Below are positions 18,555 to 28,043 of a stretch of 64,000 nucleotides of DNA, piece by piece. Each line of letters begins with the position of its first letter. The first letter of the stretch is position 1. Made by a program: the position numbers and the translations under genes. Location: positions 1-64,000 of the forward strand of contig NZ_VJZP01000018.1 of NCBI RefSeq assembly GCF_007097265.1, given 5' to 3'. Under the pieces are notes generated by a model. It saw only the letters and a list, made by a program, of their open reading frames with translations. It ran no database searches and was not told where the DNA came from. This DNA comes from Flavobacterium gawalongense (GTDB lineage Bacteria; Bacteroidota; Bacteroidia; Flavobacteriales; Flavobacteriaceae).

Positions 18555-21500
18555 ATGTTGAAAAAAGTAGTGTTTTTGGTTCTAATGATGTGTTTTTCCG
18601 GACTACAAGCCCAGGAAACTAATTCGTTATACAAAACCAAAAAAATCCCAGCTACCCGCGATACTATTCATCTTGAAAATAAAAGTCTCAATTCCAATTA
18701 CTTCAAAGTGCTTGACGCCAATGAAAAATCTATTGATTCTGTTTTTTATAAAATAGATTTCCAAAAAGCACTCTTAATTTTCAATGAAAATTTCGCTCCA
18801 TATTCAGATTCCATAACGGTTCATTATCTCAAACTTCCTGAAATTCTAACCAAAGAATATCGCATTTACGATTCGAGCCGAGTAGTAAGTAACGAAGCCA
18901 TTTCAGGAAAATTATATAAAATCGAAACAAATCCCAGCAAAAAGAACATCCCTTTTGACGGATTAAACACTTCCGGAAGTATCATGCGTGGAGTAACTAT
19001 TGGCAACAATCAAAATACGGTTTTAAATTCGAATCTGGATTTACAAATAACCGGAAAATTATCCGAAAAAGTAAGTCTGAGGGCTTCATTACAAGACAGC
19101 AATATTCCGTTACAAGATGGCGGCTATTCCCAAAAACTAGATCAGTTTGACAATATTTTCATGGAACTTTTTAGTGATAAATGGAACATTAGAGCCGGTG
19201 ATATCTTTCTTGAAAACAAAAAAACGCAATTTCTTAATTTCAATAAAAAAGTACAGGGACTTGCCACTAATTTCGATTTTGGAACAGAAGATAGTAAAAC
19301 CAATGTTTTTGCATCGGCCGCATTAGTTAAAGGACAATATGCCAAAAGTAATTTTGTGGGTCAGGAAGGCAATCAGGGTCCCTATAAATTAAAAGGTCAA
19401 AATGGTGAATTATATGTTCTCGTTATTTCAGGTTCAGAACGGGTTTATGTAAACGGCATTTTATTGAAACGAGGAGAAAATAATAATTATACCATTGATT
19501 ATAATGCCGGAGAAATAGTATTTACGCCACTTTTCACTATTACTTCCGAAATGCGAATCGCTATAGAATACCAATATTCGGATAGGAATTACTCTCGATT
19601 TGCAACCTATGCCGGAGCTTCGCACGAAAACGAGAAATGGAGTTTTGGAGGCTATTTGTATTCCGAAAGTGATTTAAAAAACCAACCTTTACAACAAAAT
19701 CTTTCTCAAGAACAAGCCCAGATTTTAGTTAATGCCGGTGACAATCCGGATTTGATGACGGCGCCTTCCGCTTATGCAGATGCGTATTCGGATAATAAAG
19801 TATTGTACCAAAAAACAACAATTAATTCTATTGAAGTTTTCGAATATTCGAACAATCCCGAAGACGAACTCTTTAATGTTCGATTTACTTTTGTGGGGGC
19901 AAATAAGGGAAATTATATCTTGAAAAACTCATCAGCTAATGGTCGAATTTATGAATACATCCAACCAATTAATGCTATTCCGCAAGGAAATTATGAGCCT
20001 ATAATACAATTAGTTTCTCCAACGAAAATTCAAGTGGCAACATTTTTAGGAAAATATAAACCAACAGAAAAAACAGCCTTTGGTTATGAAATAGGAATCA
20101 GTAACAATGATAAAAATCTTTTCTCCTCAACAAATGATTATGATAACCGTGGCTTAGCAGCCAAAATAAATGCAAAGCAACGCTTATTTTCAAAAAAATG
20201 GAATGTTGACGCTTTTGCCAGTTATCAATTTATCCAGAAAAATTTCAAATCTGTAGAACGTCTTTACAGCATTGAATTTGACCGAGATTGGAATTTAGGA
20301 ATTACTGCCATCGGAAATCAAAGTTTGTTAGTTTCAGGATTGCATTTCGAATTAAATCCAAAAGAAAATCCCCAGAACAAAGGACTGCTAAACTATCAAT
20401 TTGAAAAACTGGATTTCTCAGAAAGTTTTTCCGGAAGCAGACATAGCATTGATGGAGCATTTAAATTGAAAAATTGGACGATTCAAAATCATGGCAGTTT
20501 CTTAAAAAGCGATGGAATTGAATCCTCTTCTAAATTTTATAGAAACCAAACGCAAACTCGTTATCATTTTAATAAGAACTGGATTGGCACCAGCCTAAGA
20601 TTAGAAGACAATCAGGAAAAAGTTAAAACCACCAATCAATTTTCGGCTTTAAGCCAAAGATTCACTGAATACAGTCTTTTTACAGGTCGTGGCGACAGCA
20701 CTAAAGTATTTGTAGAATTGGGGTATTTAAGACGAAAAAATGACAGCTTGCAAAATGGATTGATACAACGCGTAAATGCATCCCAAACTTATTTTTTGAA
20801 ATCGAAATTAATCCAAACAAAGAAAAGTGATTTAACCGCTTATGTGAATTATAGAGTACTTGATTTTGCAGACATTACAAAGAAAAAGGAGTCCTCATTA
20901 AATTCCAGAATAGTTTACACTGATCGTTTTTTCAATCAATTGATTCAAAGCACAACCGTTTATGAAACCAATTCAGGAAGTATTCCACAGCAGGAATTCA
21001 CCTATCTTGAAGTTCCGACAGGACAAGGAGTTTATACCTGGAATGATTACAATGCTAATGGAATTCAGGAAATACAAGAGTTTGAAGTTGCACCATTTAT
21101 TGACCAGGCAAAATACATTCGGATATTTTTACCGAATCGAATTTATATAAAAACACATCAAAATAAGTTCTCCCAATCCGTAACTATAAATCCAAATCAA
21201 TGGCAAAATGAACTTGGAATAAAAAAACTGCTTTCTTATTTCTATAACCAAACTTCATTTATAATTGATCGAAAAATAAAAAGTGAAGGCGATAATTTCG
21301 AATTAAATCCTTTTAAATCCAATAAGGAAAATGTGTTGGGATTGAATTCCAGCTTCAGAAATAGTTTGTTTTATAACCGAGGAAAACAAAACCATTCCAT
21401 TACGTATTCCTATTTGCAAAACAAAACAAAAAACTTGCTATCCATAGGATCTCAAGAAGCCGCAAACGATTCCCATCAATTACAATATGCTCATTTATAC

Positions 21501-21986
21501 AAGAAAAGTTGGCTGTTTGGCTTTTTTGCCAAAACAATACAGACGATCATAAAATCCGAAAATTATCCTGAAAAAAACTACGCTATTGATGGCTATTTAT
21601 TGGCTCCAAAAATCAGTTACCTTTTTTCAAAAAATACCAGTTGGGATTTATTCTATGAATTACAAAATAAGGAAAATCAAATTGGAAGCTTGGAAAGGCT
21701 ACTTCAAAACCGATTAGGAACTTCCTTTTCTTACGCGGGTGATAAAAAAATAACCATCAATGGAGAGGTTTCCTTTTATCAGAATAAGTTCACGGGAAAT
21801 GAATTCTCTTCCGTAGGATTTCAAATGCTCGAAGGATTACAAACAGGCCAAAACTTGACTTGGAGATTACTGTTACAAAAAAATCTGACCCAATTTCTGG
21901 ACATAAACTTAAATTATCAAGGCCGGAAAAGTAAATCCAGCCAAGCCATTCATACAGGAAATGTACAATTGAGAGCTTATTTTTAA
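18555..21986 (+). CDS. Large outer-membrane beta-barrel-like protein of unknown function
   Basis: A 1143-residue secreted protein with a Sec signal peptide (about 1-19, ending GLQAQ). A conserved block near residues 135-230 (SGSIMRGVTIGNNQNTVLNS, LRASLQDSNIPLQDGGYSQK, IRAGDIFLENKKTQFLNFNK) recalls large Bacteroidetes outer-membrane proteins of the SprA-like style. The remaining 900 residues are alternating polar/aromatic strands with many Tyr, Phe and Asn and an aromatic C-terminal end (QLRAYF), as expected for a barrel. There is no TonB plug and no T9SS tail. The substrate is unknown; it may be a channel or surface structure. An EF-hand-like DYNANGIQEIQEFE segment (about 830-845) may bind calcium. 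Confidence 0.7.
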   Translation: MLKKVVFLVLMMCFSGLQAQETNSLYKTKKIPATRDTIHLENKSLNSNYFKVLDANEKSIDSVFYKIDFQKALLIFNENFAPYSDSITVHYLKLPEILTKEYRIYDSSRVVSNEAISGKLYKIETNPSKKNIPFDGLNTSGSIMRGVTIGNNQNTVLNSNLDLQITGKLSEKVSLRASLQDSNIPLQDGGYSQKLDQFDNIFMELFSDKWNIRAGDIFLENKKTQFLNFNKKVQGLATNFDFGTEDSKTNVFASAALVKGQYAKSNFVGQEGNQGPYKLKGQNGELYVLVISGSERVYVNGILLKRGENNNYTIDYNAGEIVFTPLFTITSEMRIAIEYQYSDRNYSRFATYAGASHENEKWSFGGYLYSESDLKNQPLQQNLSQEQAQILVNAGDNPDLMTAPSAYADAYSDNKVLYQKTTINSIEVFEYSNNPEDELFNVRFTFVGANKGNYILKNSSANGRIYEYIQPINAIPQGNYEPIIQLVSPTKIQVATFLGKYKPTEKTAFGYEIGISNNDKNLFSSTNDYDNRGLAAKINAKQRLFSKKWNVDAFASYQFIQKNFKSVERLYSIEFDRDWNLGITAIGNQSLLVSGLHFELNPKENPQNKGLLNYQFEKLDFSESFSGSRHSIDGAFKLKNWTIQNHGSFLKSDGIESSSKFYRNQTQTRYHFNKNWIGTSLRLEDNQEKVKTTNQFSALSQRFTEYSLFTGRGDSTKVFVELGYLRRKNDSLQNGLIQRVNASQTYFLKSKLIQTKKSDLTAYVNYRVLDFADITKKKESSLNSRIVYTDRFFNQLIQSTTVYETNSGSIPQQEFTYLEVPTGQGVYTWNDYNANGIQEIQEFEVAPFIDQAKYIRIFLPNRIYIKTHQNKFSQSVTINPNQWQNELGIKKLLSYFYNQTSFIIDRKIKSEGDNFELNPFKSNKENVLGLNSSFRNSLFYNRGKQNHSITYSYLQNKTKNLLSIGSQEAANDSHQLQYAHLYKKSWLFGFFAKTIQTIIKSENYPEKNYAIDGYLLAPKISYLFSKNTSWDLFYELQNKENQIGSLERLLQNRLGTSFSYAGDKKITINGEVSFYQNKFTGNEFSSVGFQMLEGLQTGQNLTWRLLLQKNLTQFLDINLNYQGRKSKSSQAIHTGNVQLRAYF

Positions 21987-22162
21987 TTTACTATTTGATA
22001 TTATTTTATGACGTATCGTTTTTTTAGAACTAGACAAAAAACAGAAATAGCAAAGTACATTTACAGGAATAAATTAATAGTTTGGTAATGCCTTAGAAAT
22101 ATAAAAAACCACTTCATTGAGTAACTTTCAAATTTAAATAACGAACATATATATATTGCCAA

Positions 22163-23233
22163 ATGGATTTGAATGCTAACAATAAGACTATTTTGATTGC
22201 TCCATTGAATTGGGGTCTGGGACACGCTACCCGCTGCATCCCTATTATTAAGGCTTTACAAGAAAATGATTACATCCCAATAATCGCTTCAGATGGCATT
22301 GCACTGGAATTACTGCGAAAAGAATTTCCTTATTTACAAACACTGGAATTACCTTCATACGAAATAGAATATTCCAAAAATGGTAAAAATTTTAAATGGA
22401 AATTATTGAAGAATTGTCCAAAAATGATTGAAGCCGTTTGGAATGAAAAAAAATTAGTAAAGAAATGGATTAAAAAATATTCCATTGACGGTGTGATATC
22501 TGATAACAGGCTTGGGGTATTTAGCCAAAAAGTGCCTTCGGTATTTATGACACATCAATTGAATGTGATGACCGGGAATACAACCTGGATTACTAGTATG
22601 CTCCATCAGCATATTATAAAAAAATACAAAGAATGCTGGATTCCGGATTTAGAAGAAACCCCAAATTTGACCGGTAAATTAGGACATATAAAAAAGGCAG
22701 ATTTTGAAACTAGATACATTGGGCCATTAAGCCGAATGCAAAAACGTGAGACTCCAAAACAATACGATTTGATGATTATTTTATCAGGACCTGAACCTCA
22801 ACGAGGTTTGCTTGAAGATAAATTAAGGACTGAAATCTTAAAATATAATGGGAAGGTTGTTTTTATAAAAGGTATTATAGAAAAAGACCAGATAAAGGAG
22901 CAAATTAATAATGTCACGTATTATAACTTTATGAATACGCGCCAACTCGAACAAACTTTTAACGGAAGTGATAAAGTATTGTGCAGGTCCGGATATACCA
23001 CCATTATGGACTTGGCAAAACTGAACAAGAAGGCTTTTTTCATTCCTACTCCCGGTCAATATGAACAGGAATATCTAGCAAAAAAATTAAAAAAAGAAGG
23101 ATTAGTTCCTTATGCAGAGCAAAACGATTTTAGAATAGAAAACCTCGAAGAAATTGACTTATATAAAGGTCTGCCACGATTAGATACGGCATTAGACTGG
23201 AAAACATTGTTTCAGGTTTTTGAAAAGAATTAA
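22163..23233 (+). CDS. GT-B glycosyltransferase, GT28/MurG-like
   Basis: A 356-residue glycosyltransferase-like protein. The N-terminal motif IAPLNWGLGHATRCIPIIKALQ (about 12-33) is the GT-B substrate loop. The C-terminal part contains the nucleotide-sugar site region (DKVLCRSGYTTIMDLAKLNK and PTPGQYEQEYLA, about 270-312), as in MurG and UDP-GlcNAc 2-epimerase-like families. The acceptor is not evident; capsule, glycolipid or teichoic-like targets are possible. A single gene between a 176-nt gap and a strong convergent terminator. Confidence 0.8.
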   Translation: MDLNANNKTILIAPLNWGLGHATRCIPIIKALQENDYIPIIASDGIALELLRKEFPYLQTLELPSYEIEYSKNGKNFKWKLLKNCPKMIEAVWNEKKLVKKWIKKYSIDGVISDNRLGVFSQKVPSVFMTHQLNVMTGNTTWITSMLHQHIIKKYKECWIPDLEETPNLTGKLGHIKKADFETRYIGPLSRMQKRETPKQYDLMIILSGPEPQRGLLEDKLRTEILKYNGKVVFIKGIIEKDQIKEQINNVTYYNFMNTRQLEQTFNGSDKVLCRSGYTTIMDLAKLNKKAFFIPTPGQYEQEYLAKKLKKEGLVPYAEQNDFRIENLEEIDLYKGLPRLDTALDWKTLFQVFEKN

Positions 23234-23289
23234 TGTTTTTTTAGAGATGTACTTTGAAAGATTACTGATTTATATCTCTTTTACAATCA

Positions 23290-23340
23290 AAAAACACACT
23301 AATTACCATACTTTCAAAGTATCTAATTAGTGTGTTTTTA
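23290..23340. terminator. Bidirectional terminator between the glycosyltransferase and phoU
   Basis: A 15-bp perfect outer stem (AAAACACACTAATTA / TAATTAGTGTGTTTT) stacks on an inner stem (ATACTTT / AAAGTAT). A and T runs flank both sides. Confidence 0.9.
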
Positions 23341-23379
23341 TATAAATCTACAAATTAATTGCAGATTGTCTACATCAAA

Positions 23380-24057
23380 TTAATTATCTGATTTCTTATC
23401 ACCAAATTTTTCGTGTTTGATAATTTTGGCATTAATCATAAAATAAACATACTCTGCAATATTCGTACAATGCTCAGAAATACGCTCTAAATGTTTTAAA
23501 ACAATCACAAGATTTGTTCCAGAAACTACGGTCTTAGAATTTGACTTCATTTCATTGATGATATTATGTATTGCATCATCGGATTCATTTTTTATGGTAT
23601 TGTTCAAAATAAAGATCTCACCAATGGTGTTTTCATTACGAGTTAAAAAACATTCATTCGTTTTTATGGTAATAACCTCAACTTGTCTGGCTATATCAGT
23701 AATATTAAACTTAACAATTAAGTCATGCTTATCTTTAATATTCTTAGCTTTTTTTATGATGCTTATCGCCAAATCACCAATTCTTTCTATCTCATTGCTA
23801 ATTTGCATGGCTGACATAATAAAACGTAAATCAGAAGCGACAGGCTGTTGCAAAGCAAAAATACTTTGACAAATTTCATCAATCTTCACATCTAATTTAT
23901 CAATCTTATTTTCTGTTTTTTTTACTTCTTTACCTTCAGCAACAGGTTCTGACAGCAAAGCGTTTACGGATCCACTCACTTGAATTTCTGCAAGCTTACC
24001 TATTTTTACAATTACATTTTTTAGTTTTTCTAATTCTATTTCAAAGTGTGATGCCAT
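23380..24057 (-). CDS. phoU: Phosphate signalling protein PhoU
   Basis: A 225-residue all-helical protein with the two tandem PhoU three-helix bundles (about 8-95 and 110-205). Acidic metal-binding motifs are visible as MQISNEIERIGDLAISI and VIVLKHLERISEHCTNIAEYVYF (the ExxxD pattern in each half). PhoU links the Pst transporter to the PhoR kinase and represses the Pho regulon when phosphate is plentiful. It is the last gene of the oprP-pstSCAB-phoU cluster, 78 nt after pstB. Confidence 0.95.
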   Translation of the reverse strand: MASHFEIELEKLKNVIVKIGKLAEIQVSGSVNALLSEPVAEGKEVKKTENKIDKLDVKIDEICQSIFALQQPVASDLRFIMSAMQISNEIERIGDLAISIIKKAKNIKDKHDLIVKFNITDIARQVEVITIKTNECFLTRNENTIGEIFILNNTIKNESDDAIHNIINEMKSNSKTVVSGTNLVIVLKHLERISEHCTNIAEYVYFMINAKIIKHEKFGDKKSDN

Positions 24058-24135
24058 GTTTTTTTATTTAAAAATTTAAAAGATTAAAAAATCAAAATAC
24101 GCTTTTTAGAAAGTCTATTTCTATTTATATACCTT

Positions 24136-24894
24136 TTATCCAAATCTTCCTGTGATATAATCTTCAGTCTGCTTTTGTTCTGGTTTGGTAAATATAGTAT
24201 TAGTTTTACCAATTTCAATCAATTCTCCCAAGTAAAAGAACGCAGTATAATCACTGGTTCTTGCAGCTTGTTGCATGTTATGGGTAACAATTATTATTGT
24301 GTACTGTTCTTTCAACTCATGAACTAATTCCTCTATTTTTGAAGTAGAAATAGGATCCAATGCACTCGCAGGTTCATCCATAAGAATAATATCCGGGCTT
24401 ACCGCCAAAGTTCTGGCGATACACAAACGCTGTTGTTGTCCACCTGAAAGACCCATTGCGGAATCATCCAAACGATCTTTCAATTCATCCCAAATAGCAG
24501 CCTGGCGCAATGAAGTTTCAACGATTTCGTTTAACTGTGCTTTGTCTTTTATCCCATTAATTTTAGGACCATAGGCAATATTTTCATAAATAGATTTTGG
24601 GAAAGGATTTGACTTTTGAAAAACCATTCCAATTTTTTTTCTAATATTTACAACATCTACGTCTTTATTGTAAATATCCACACCTTCAACCAGCATTTCA
24701 CCAGTAATTTTCACACTCGGAATAAGATCATTCATTCTATTGATGCATCTCAAAAAAGTAGATTTACCACAACCCGAAGGTCCTATTAATGCAGTCACTT
24801 TATTCGCCGGGATTTGCATTGAAATTTCCTTTAAGGCCTTTTTATCACCATAATATAACGATAAATCTTTAACCTCTATTTTTATATCTCTCAT
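24136..24894 (-). CDS. pstB: Phosphate ABC transporter ATP-binding protein PstB
   Basis: A 252-residue ABC ATPase. Walker [10 protein letters not shown] is at 38-46, the signature LSGGQQQR near 149, and Walker B with D-loop ([13 protein letters not shown]) near 168-180, followed by the switch His ([12 protein letters not shown]). The Q-loop region ([22 protein letters not shown]) is the PstB-specific form. It powers uptake of inorganic phosphate through PstC and PstA. Located between pstA (42 nt) and phoU. Confidence 0.97.
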   Translation of the reverse strand: MRDIKIEVKDLSLYYGDKKALKEISMQIPANKVTALIGPSGCGKSTFLRCINRMNDLIPSVKITGEMLVEGVDIYNKDVDVVNIRKKIGMVFQKSNPFPKSIYENIAYGPKINGIKDKAQLNEIVETSLRQAAIWDELKDRLDDSAMGLSGGQQQRLCIARTLAVSPDIILMDEPASALDPISTSKIEELVHELKEQYTIIIVTHNMQQAARTSDYTAFFYLGELIEIGKTNTIFTKPEQKQTEDYITGRFG

Positions 24895-24936
24895 GTTTTC
24901 TTTATTAAATCTAAAATAATTAGGTTGTCTTTGGAA

Positions 24937-25881
24937 TTATTTTGCTCTTCTTCTAATTCTTGATCTGATGATTACCGCAACCAGATTTAATGATAAAGTA
25001 AGAATTAATAATACCAATGTGGTTGCGAACTGAATAGGCATTGTTTTCTCTACATCCGAAGATTGTGTGGACATAATATAAACATGATATCCCAGATTCA
25101 TAAATTGATCGCTCAAAGATTCCGGCAAAGTGGCTAAATAATAGGCCGCTCCTGTAAATAAAATAGGGGCAACCTCTCCTGCACCTCTACTCACGGCAAG
25201 AATAGTTCCTGTCATAATTCCAGAGATAGAACCTGGAAAAACTACTTTTTTAATGGTTTGCCATTTTGTAGCTCCCAAAGCCAAACTGGCCTCCCTTAAT
25301 TCTCGGGGGATCGTTTTTAAGGATTCTTCCACAGAAACGATAATCACAGGAAGCGTCAATAATGCCATAGTCAAACTTGCCCAAAGAATATTAGGCTGTC
25401 CCCAATGCAATTCACCATCATTGAAAGCAGAATCCATTCCTGTTCCAACAAATTGGATAAAAAATCCAAGTCCGAAAAGACCAAAAATAATAGAAGGCAC
25501 TACTGCCAATGTTCTAATTGAAAATCGTACTGCTGCAGCAAATTTTGAATTTTCTTTGGCATATTCCGTTAAATAAATGGCTGTTATAGTTCCAAAAGGA
25601 ACTGCCGCTATCGACATGACAATAACCAATATAAAAGTCCCTATCAAAGCAGGAAAAATACCTCCTTTGGTCATTCCATCGGTTGGAAAGGAACTTATAA
25701 ATTCCCATGAAAATTTTTCACGCCCTTGGTAAATAATAATACCTAAAATTATAAACAAGATGGCAATAATTAAAAGAACTGCGATTTGTGTCAATCCGAC
25801 AACTGCGTTTTCTTTTATATTTCCACCCGTTTTTTTAGTCTTATAAAACGGGTTTTCTGATACACTGATTGCTTTTTCCAT
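24937..25881 (-). CDS. pstA: Phosphate ABC transporter permease PstA
   Basis: A 314-residue inner-membrane permease with about six helices. The cytoplasmic coupling loop (EESLKTIPRELREASLALGATKWQTIKKVVFPGSISGIMTG, about 185-225) is the EAA motif that contacts PstB. A basic N-terminal tail of about 30 residues precedes the first helix. It pairs with PstC and starts 2 nt after the pstC stop, so translation is likely coupled. Confidence 0.95.
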   Translation of the reverse strand: MEKAISVSENPFYKTKKTGGNIKENAVVGLTQIAVLLIIAILFIILGIIIYQGREKFSWEFISSFPTDGMTKGGIFPALIGTFILVIVMSIAAVPFGTITAIYLTEYAKENSKFAAAVRFSIRTLAVVPSIIFGLFGLGFFIQFVGTGMDSAFNDGELHWGQPNILWASLTMALLTLPVIIVSVEESLKTIPRELREASLALGATKWQTIKKVVFPGSISGIMTGTILAVSRGAGEVAPILFTGAAYYLATLPESLSDQFMNLGYHVYIMSTQSSDVEKTMPIQFATTLVLLILTLSLNLVAVIIRSRIRRRAK

Positions 25882-25883
25882 GT

Positions 25884-27095
25884 TTATTTACCTTGGAATT
25901 TTTTAATTAATTTTCCTTTAACATAAAATTCTGCCACTGCATTTAATATAAATGAAAAAATGAAAAGCAAAGACCCAATAAAAAACAACACACTATAATG
26001 GGTTTCCCCAAAAACAGTCTCCGCCATTTCTGAACCAATTGTCGCAGCAAAAGTACGTACACTTTCAAAAGGATTTGCAGACAAAAGTGCTGCATTCCCT
26101 GTTGCCATTAATGCAATCATAGTTTCGCCAAAAACTCTACCTATACCTAACAATATAGCAGCAAAAATACCTGGAGTTGCAGCGGGAAGAATCACAAAAA
26201 ATGCAGTTTGTGCCTTACTCGCTCCCAGCGCTAAACTGGCCTCGGTAAATGTTTTAGGGACTGCCGATAAGGCATCTTCTGAAATAGTATAAATAATTGG
26301 AATAGCTGCTAATGCCATAGCAACACCTCCTATAAAAGCATTCAATCGCGAATCATATCCAAAAATATCCTGAAAAAAAGTGGCCAAAACCATCATCGCA
26401 AAAAAACCAATTACCACTGATGGAAATGCCGCTAACATTTCGATAATAGGTTTTATGATTTCCTTTCTTCTATTAGAAGCAAAACATGAAGTGTAAACCG
26501 CTGCTAATATTGCCAAAGGACCTGCAATCAATATGGCAATTATAGTAACTTTTAAAGTTCCAACAAGTAATGCTAACAAACCAAAACGTGGATTATCGGA
26601 AACCGGAACCCATTCTGTAGAGAAAAAAGTACTCCAGGTTCTATCGGCTCCTTCTTTGTTTTCTGTGGCTTTTTCATCAATAATAACTTCCTTACCCGTT
26701 GCTGTTTCTGGGTTCAAATCTTCGGTTGGAGCCCCATAGGTATCAGGCTCTAGTTCTTCTGAAGTTTGTGTTTCTTGAGTTACTGGATTTAAATCTTCAG
26801 TAGGTGCTCCGTATGTCTCTGGCTGAATTTCTTCTGTTGAAGTTTCCGCTCCCTCATAGCTTTCTACTTTTACATCCGAAGTAGTTTGTATTTCGGTTTT
26901 TACTTTGTCTTTTTTACCAAAACTAAATAACGGCATTGATTCTTTGAAAACAAAAATAAATATCAAAAAGATAATGGCTATCGACAAAAAAGCTACAAAA
27001 GAAATAACTTTCTCGGCTAGGAACTCTGAAAGTCTAAATTGTTTTTTCAAACTCTCTTTGGTGAAAATTTGTTTACTTGGAAGTGGAGAATTCAT
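25884..27095 (-). CDS. pstC: Phosphate ABC transporter permease PstC with acidic repeat insert
   Basis: A 403-residue permease, about 100 residues longer than typical PstC. After the first helix (about 28-50) comes a long acidic segment (about 60-150) rich in Glu, Thr and Pro, with two copies of a 14-residue unit (PETYGAPTEDLNP at 92-104 and PDTYGAPTEDLNP at 117-129). The rest is normal, with the EAA loop (TFTEASLALGASKAQTAFFVILPAATPG) and C-terminal helices. By topology the insert should lie in the periplasm, where it could contact PstS or the cell wall. The insert is in frame with no stop, so the gene is functional in appearance. Confidence 0.93.
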   Translation of the reverse strand: MNSPLPSKQIFTKESLKKQFRLSEFLAEKVISFVAFLSIAIIFLIFIFVFKESMPLFSFGKKDKVKTEIQTTSDVKVESYEGAETSTEEIQPETYGAPTEDLNPVTQETQTSEELEPDTYGAPTEDLNPETATGKEVIIDEKATENKEGADRTWSTFFSTEWVPVSDNPRFGLLALLVGTLKVTIIAILIAGPLAILAAVYTSCFASNRRKEIIKPIIEMLAAFPSVVIGFFAMMVLATFFQDIFGYDSRLNAFIGGVAMALAAIPIIYTISEDALSAVPKTFTEASLALGASKAQTAFFVILPAATPGIFAAILLGIGRVFGETMIALMATGNAALLSANPFESVRTFAATIGSEMAETVFGETHYSVLFFIGSLLFIFSFILNAVAEFYVKGKLIKKFQGK

Positions 27096-27124
27096 TTAAT
27101 TAATTTAAGAATTCATAAATTTTT

Positions 27125-27157
27125 AAAAAAAATCCCTCCATAATTAAAGAGAGGGAT
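27125..27157 (-). terminator. Intercistronic terminator-like hairpin between pstS and pstC
   Basis: On the minus strand a 7-bp stem (ATCCCTC / GAGGGAT) with a 12-nt loop is followed by eight U. It lies after the pstS stop and before pstC. Partial termination here would make pstS mRNA more abundant than pstCAB mRNA, as is common for binding-protein genes. Confidence 0.75.
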
Positions 27158-27169
27158 ATTTTATAGTTT

Positions 27170-28003
27170 TTATTTTACGGGAAAATATCCTACTGTTGTA
27201 ATCATCTTTTGACCTTCTGGACCCAAAATCCAATCTATAAAAGCTTTAGTATCACCTGTTGGCTTAGATTTCAAATACATGTACAAGTATCTTGAAATTG
27301 GATAAGTTTTGTTTTTTATGGTTGCAGCAGTTGGCAAATACCCTTTACTTTTAGCGTCTTTCTTAACTTTACAATCTTTCACACCTTCAGCATAAGCAGC
27401 ACCACCATATCCAATACTATATTTGTCTTTTTTTACTGCATTCACGATAGCTGCTGTTCCTGGTAAGGTTTGACAGGTAGGAGAAAAATCAGTTTTGACT
27501 ACATGCTCTTTAAAAAATTCAAAAGTACCTGAACTACTCTCTCTACCATACAATTGTATTTTGGCATCAGCACCACCTACTTGTTTCCAGTTTGTAATCT
27601 TTCCGGAGAAAATATCTCCTAACTGTTGTATTGTCAATTCCGAAACCGTGTTTCCTTTGTTAAGGAAAACTGACAAACCATCTTTGGCACATGGAATTTC
27701 AACAGCATTTTTTTTGTATTTCGCTTTTATTTTTTCTAATTCAGACGGTTTTATAGGACGACTTGAATTTGCGATATCAGTAGAACCATTGATTAATGCC
27801 GCAAGACCTACTCCTGATCCGCCACCAGTTACTTGAATTGTTGTCTCTGGATGTTTTTTCATATATGCTTCAGCCCATTGTTGTGATAAAATTACCATCG
27901 TGTCTGAACCTTTAATTGTTATTTTACTCAATGAAGTAAACGAATATCCAATAGCCATTATGACCAATAAGATTGCTGCAATTTTTAATTTTGTTGTTTT
28001 CAT
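27170..28003 (-). CDS. pstS: Phosphate-binding protein PstS
   Basis: A 277-residue periplasmic solute-binding protein with an N-terminal signal or anchor helix (about 8-27) and no lipobox Cys. Phosphate-site motifs are clear: KGSDTMVILSQQWAEAYMKKHPE (about 32-54), TGGGSGVGLAALINGSTDIANSSRPI (about 59-84) and YGRESSSGTFEFFKEHV. Length is that of the short PstS type. It delivers phosphate to PstCA. Located 40 nt after the oprP-like gene and before a transcription-attenuating hairpin. Confidence 0.95.
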   Translation of the reverse strand: MKTTKLKIAAILLVIMAIGYSFTSLSKITIKGSDTMVILSQQWAEAYMKKHPETTIQVTGGGSGVGLAALINGSTDIANSSRPIKPSELEKIKAKYKKNAVEIPCAKDGLSVFLNKGNTVSELTIQQLGDIFSGKITNWKQVGGADAKIQLYGRESSSGTFEFFKEHVVKTDFSPTCQTLPGTAAIVNAVKKDKYSIGYGGAAYAEGVKDCKVKKDAKSKGYLPTAATIKNKTYPISRYLYMYLKSKPTGDTKAFIDWILGPEGQKMITTVGYFPVK

Positions 28004-28043
28004 TTTTTTTTAATTTAAATAATATGTTTTTATTGTTTTTTAA

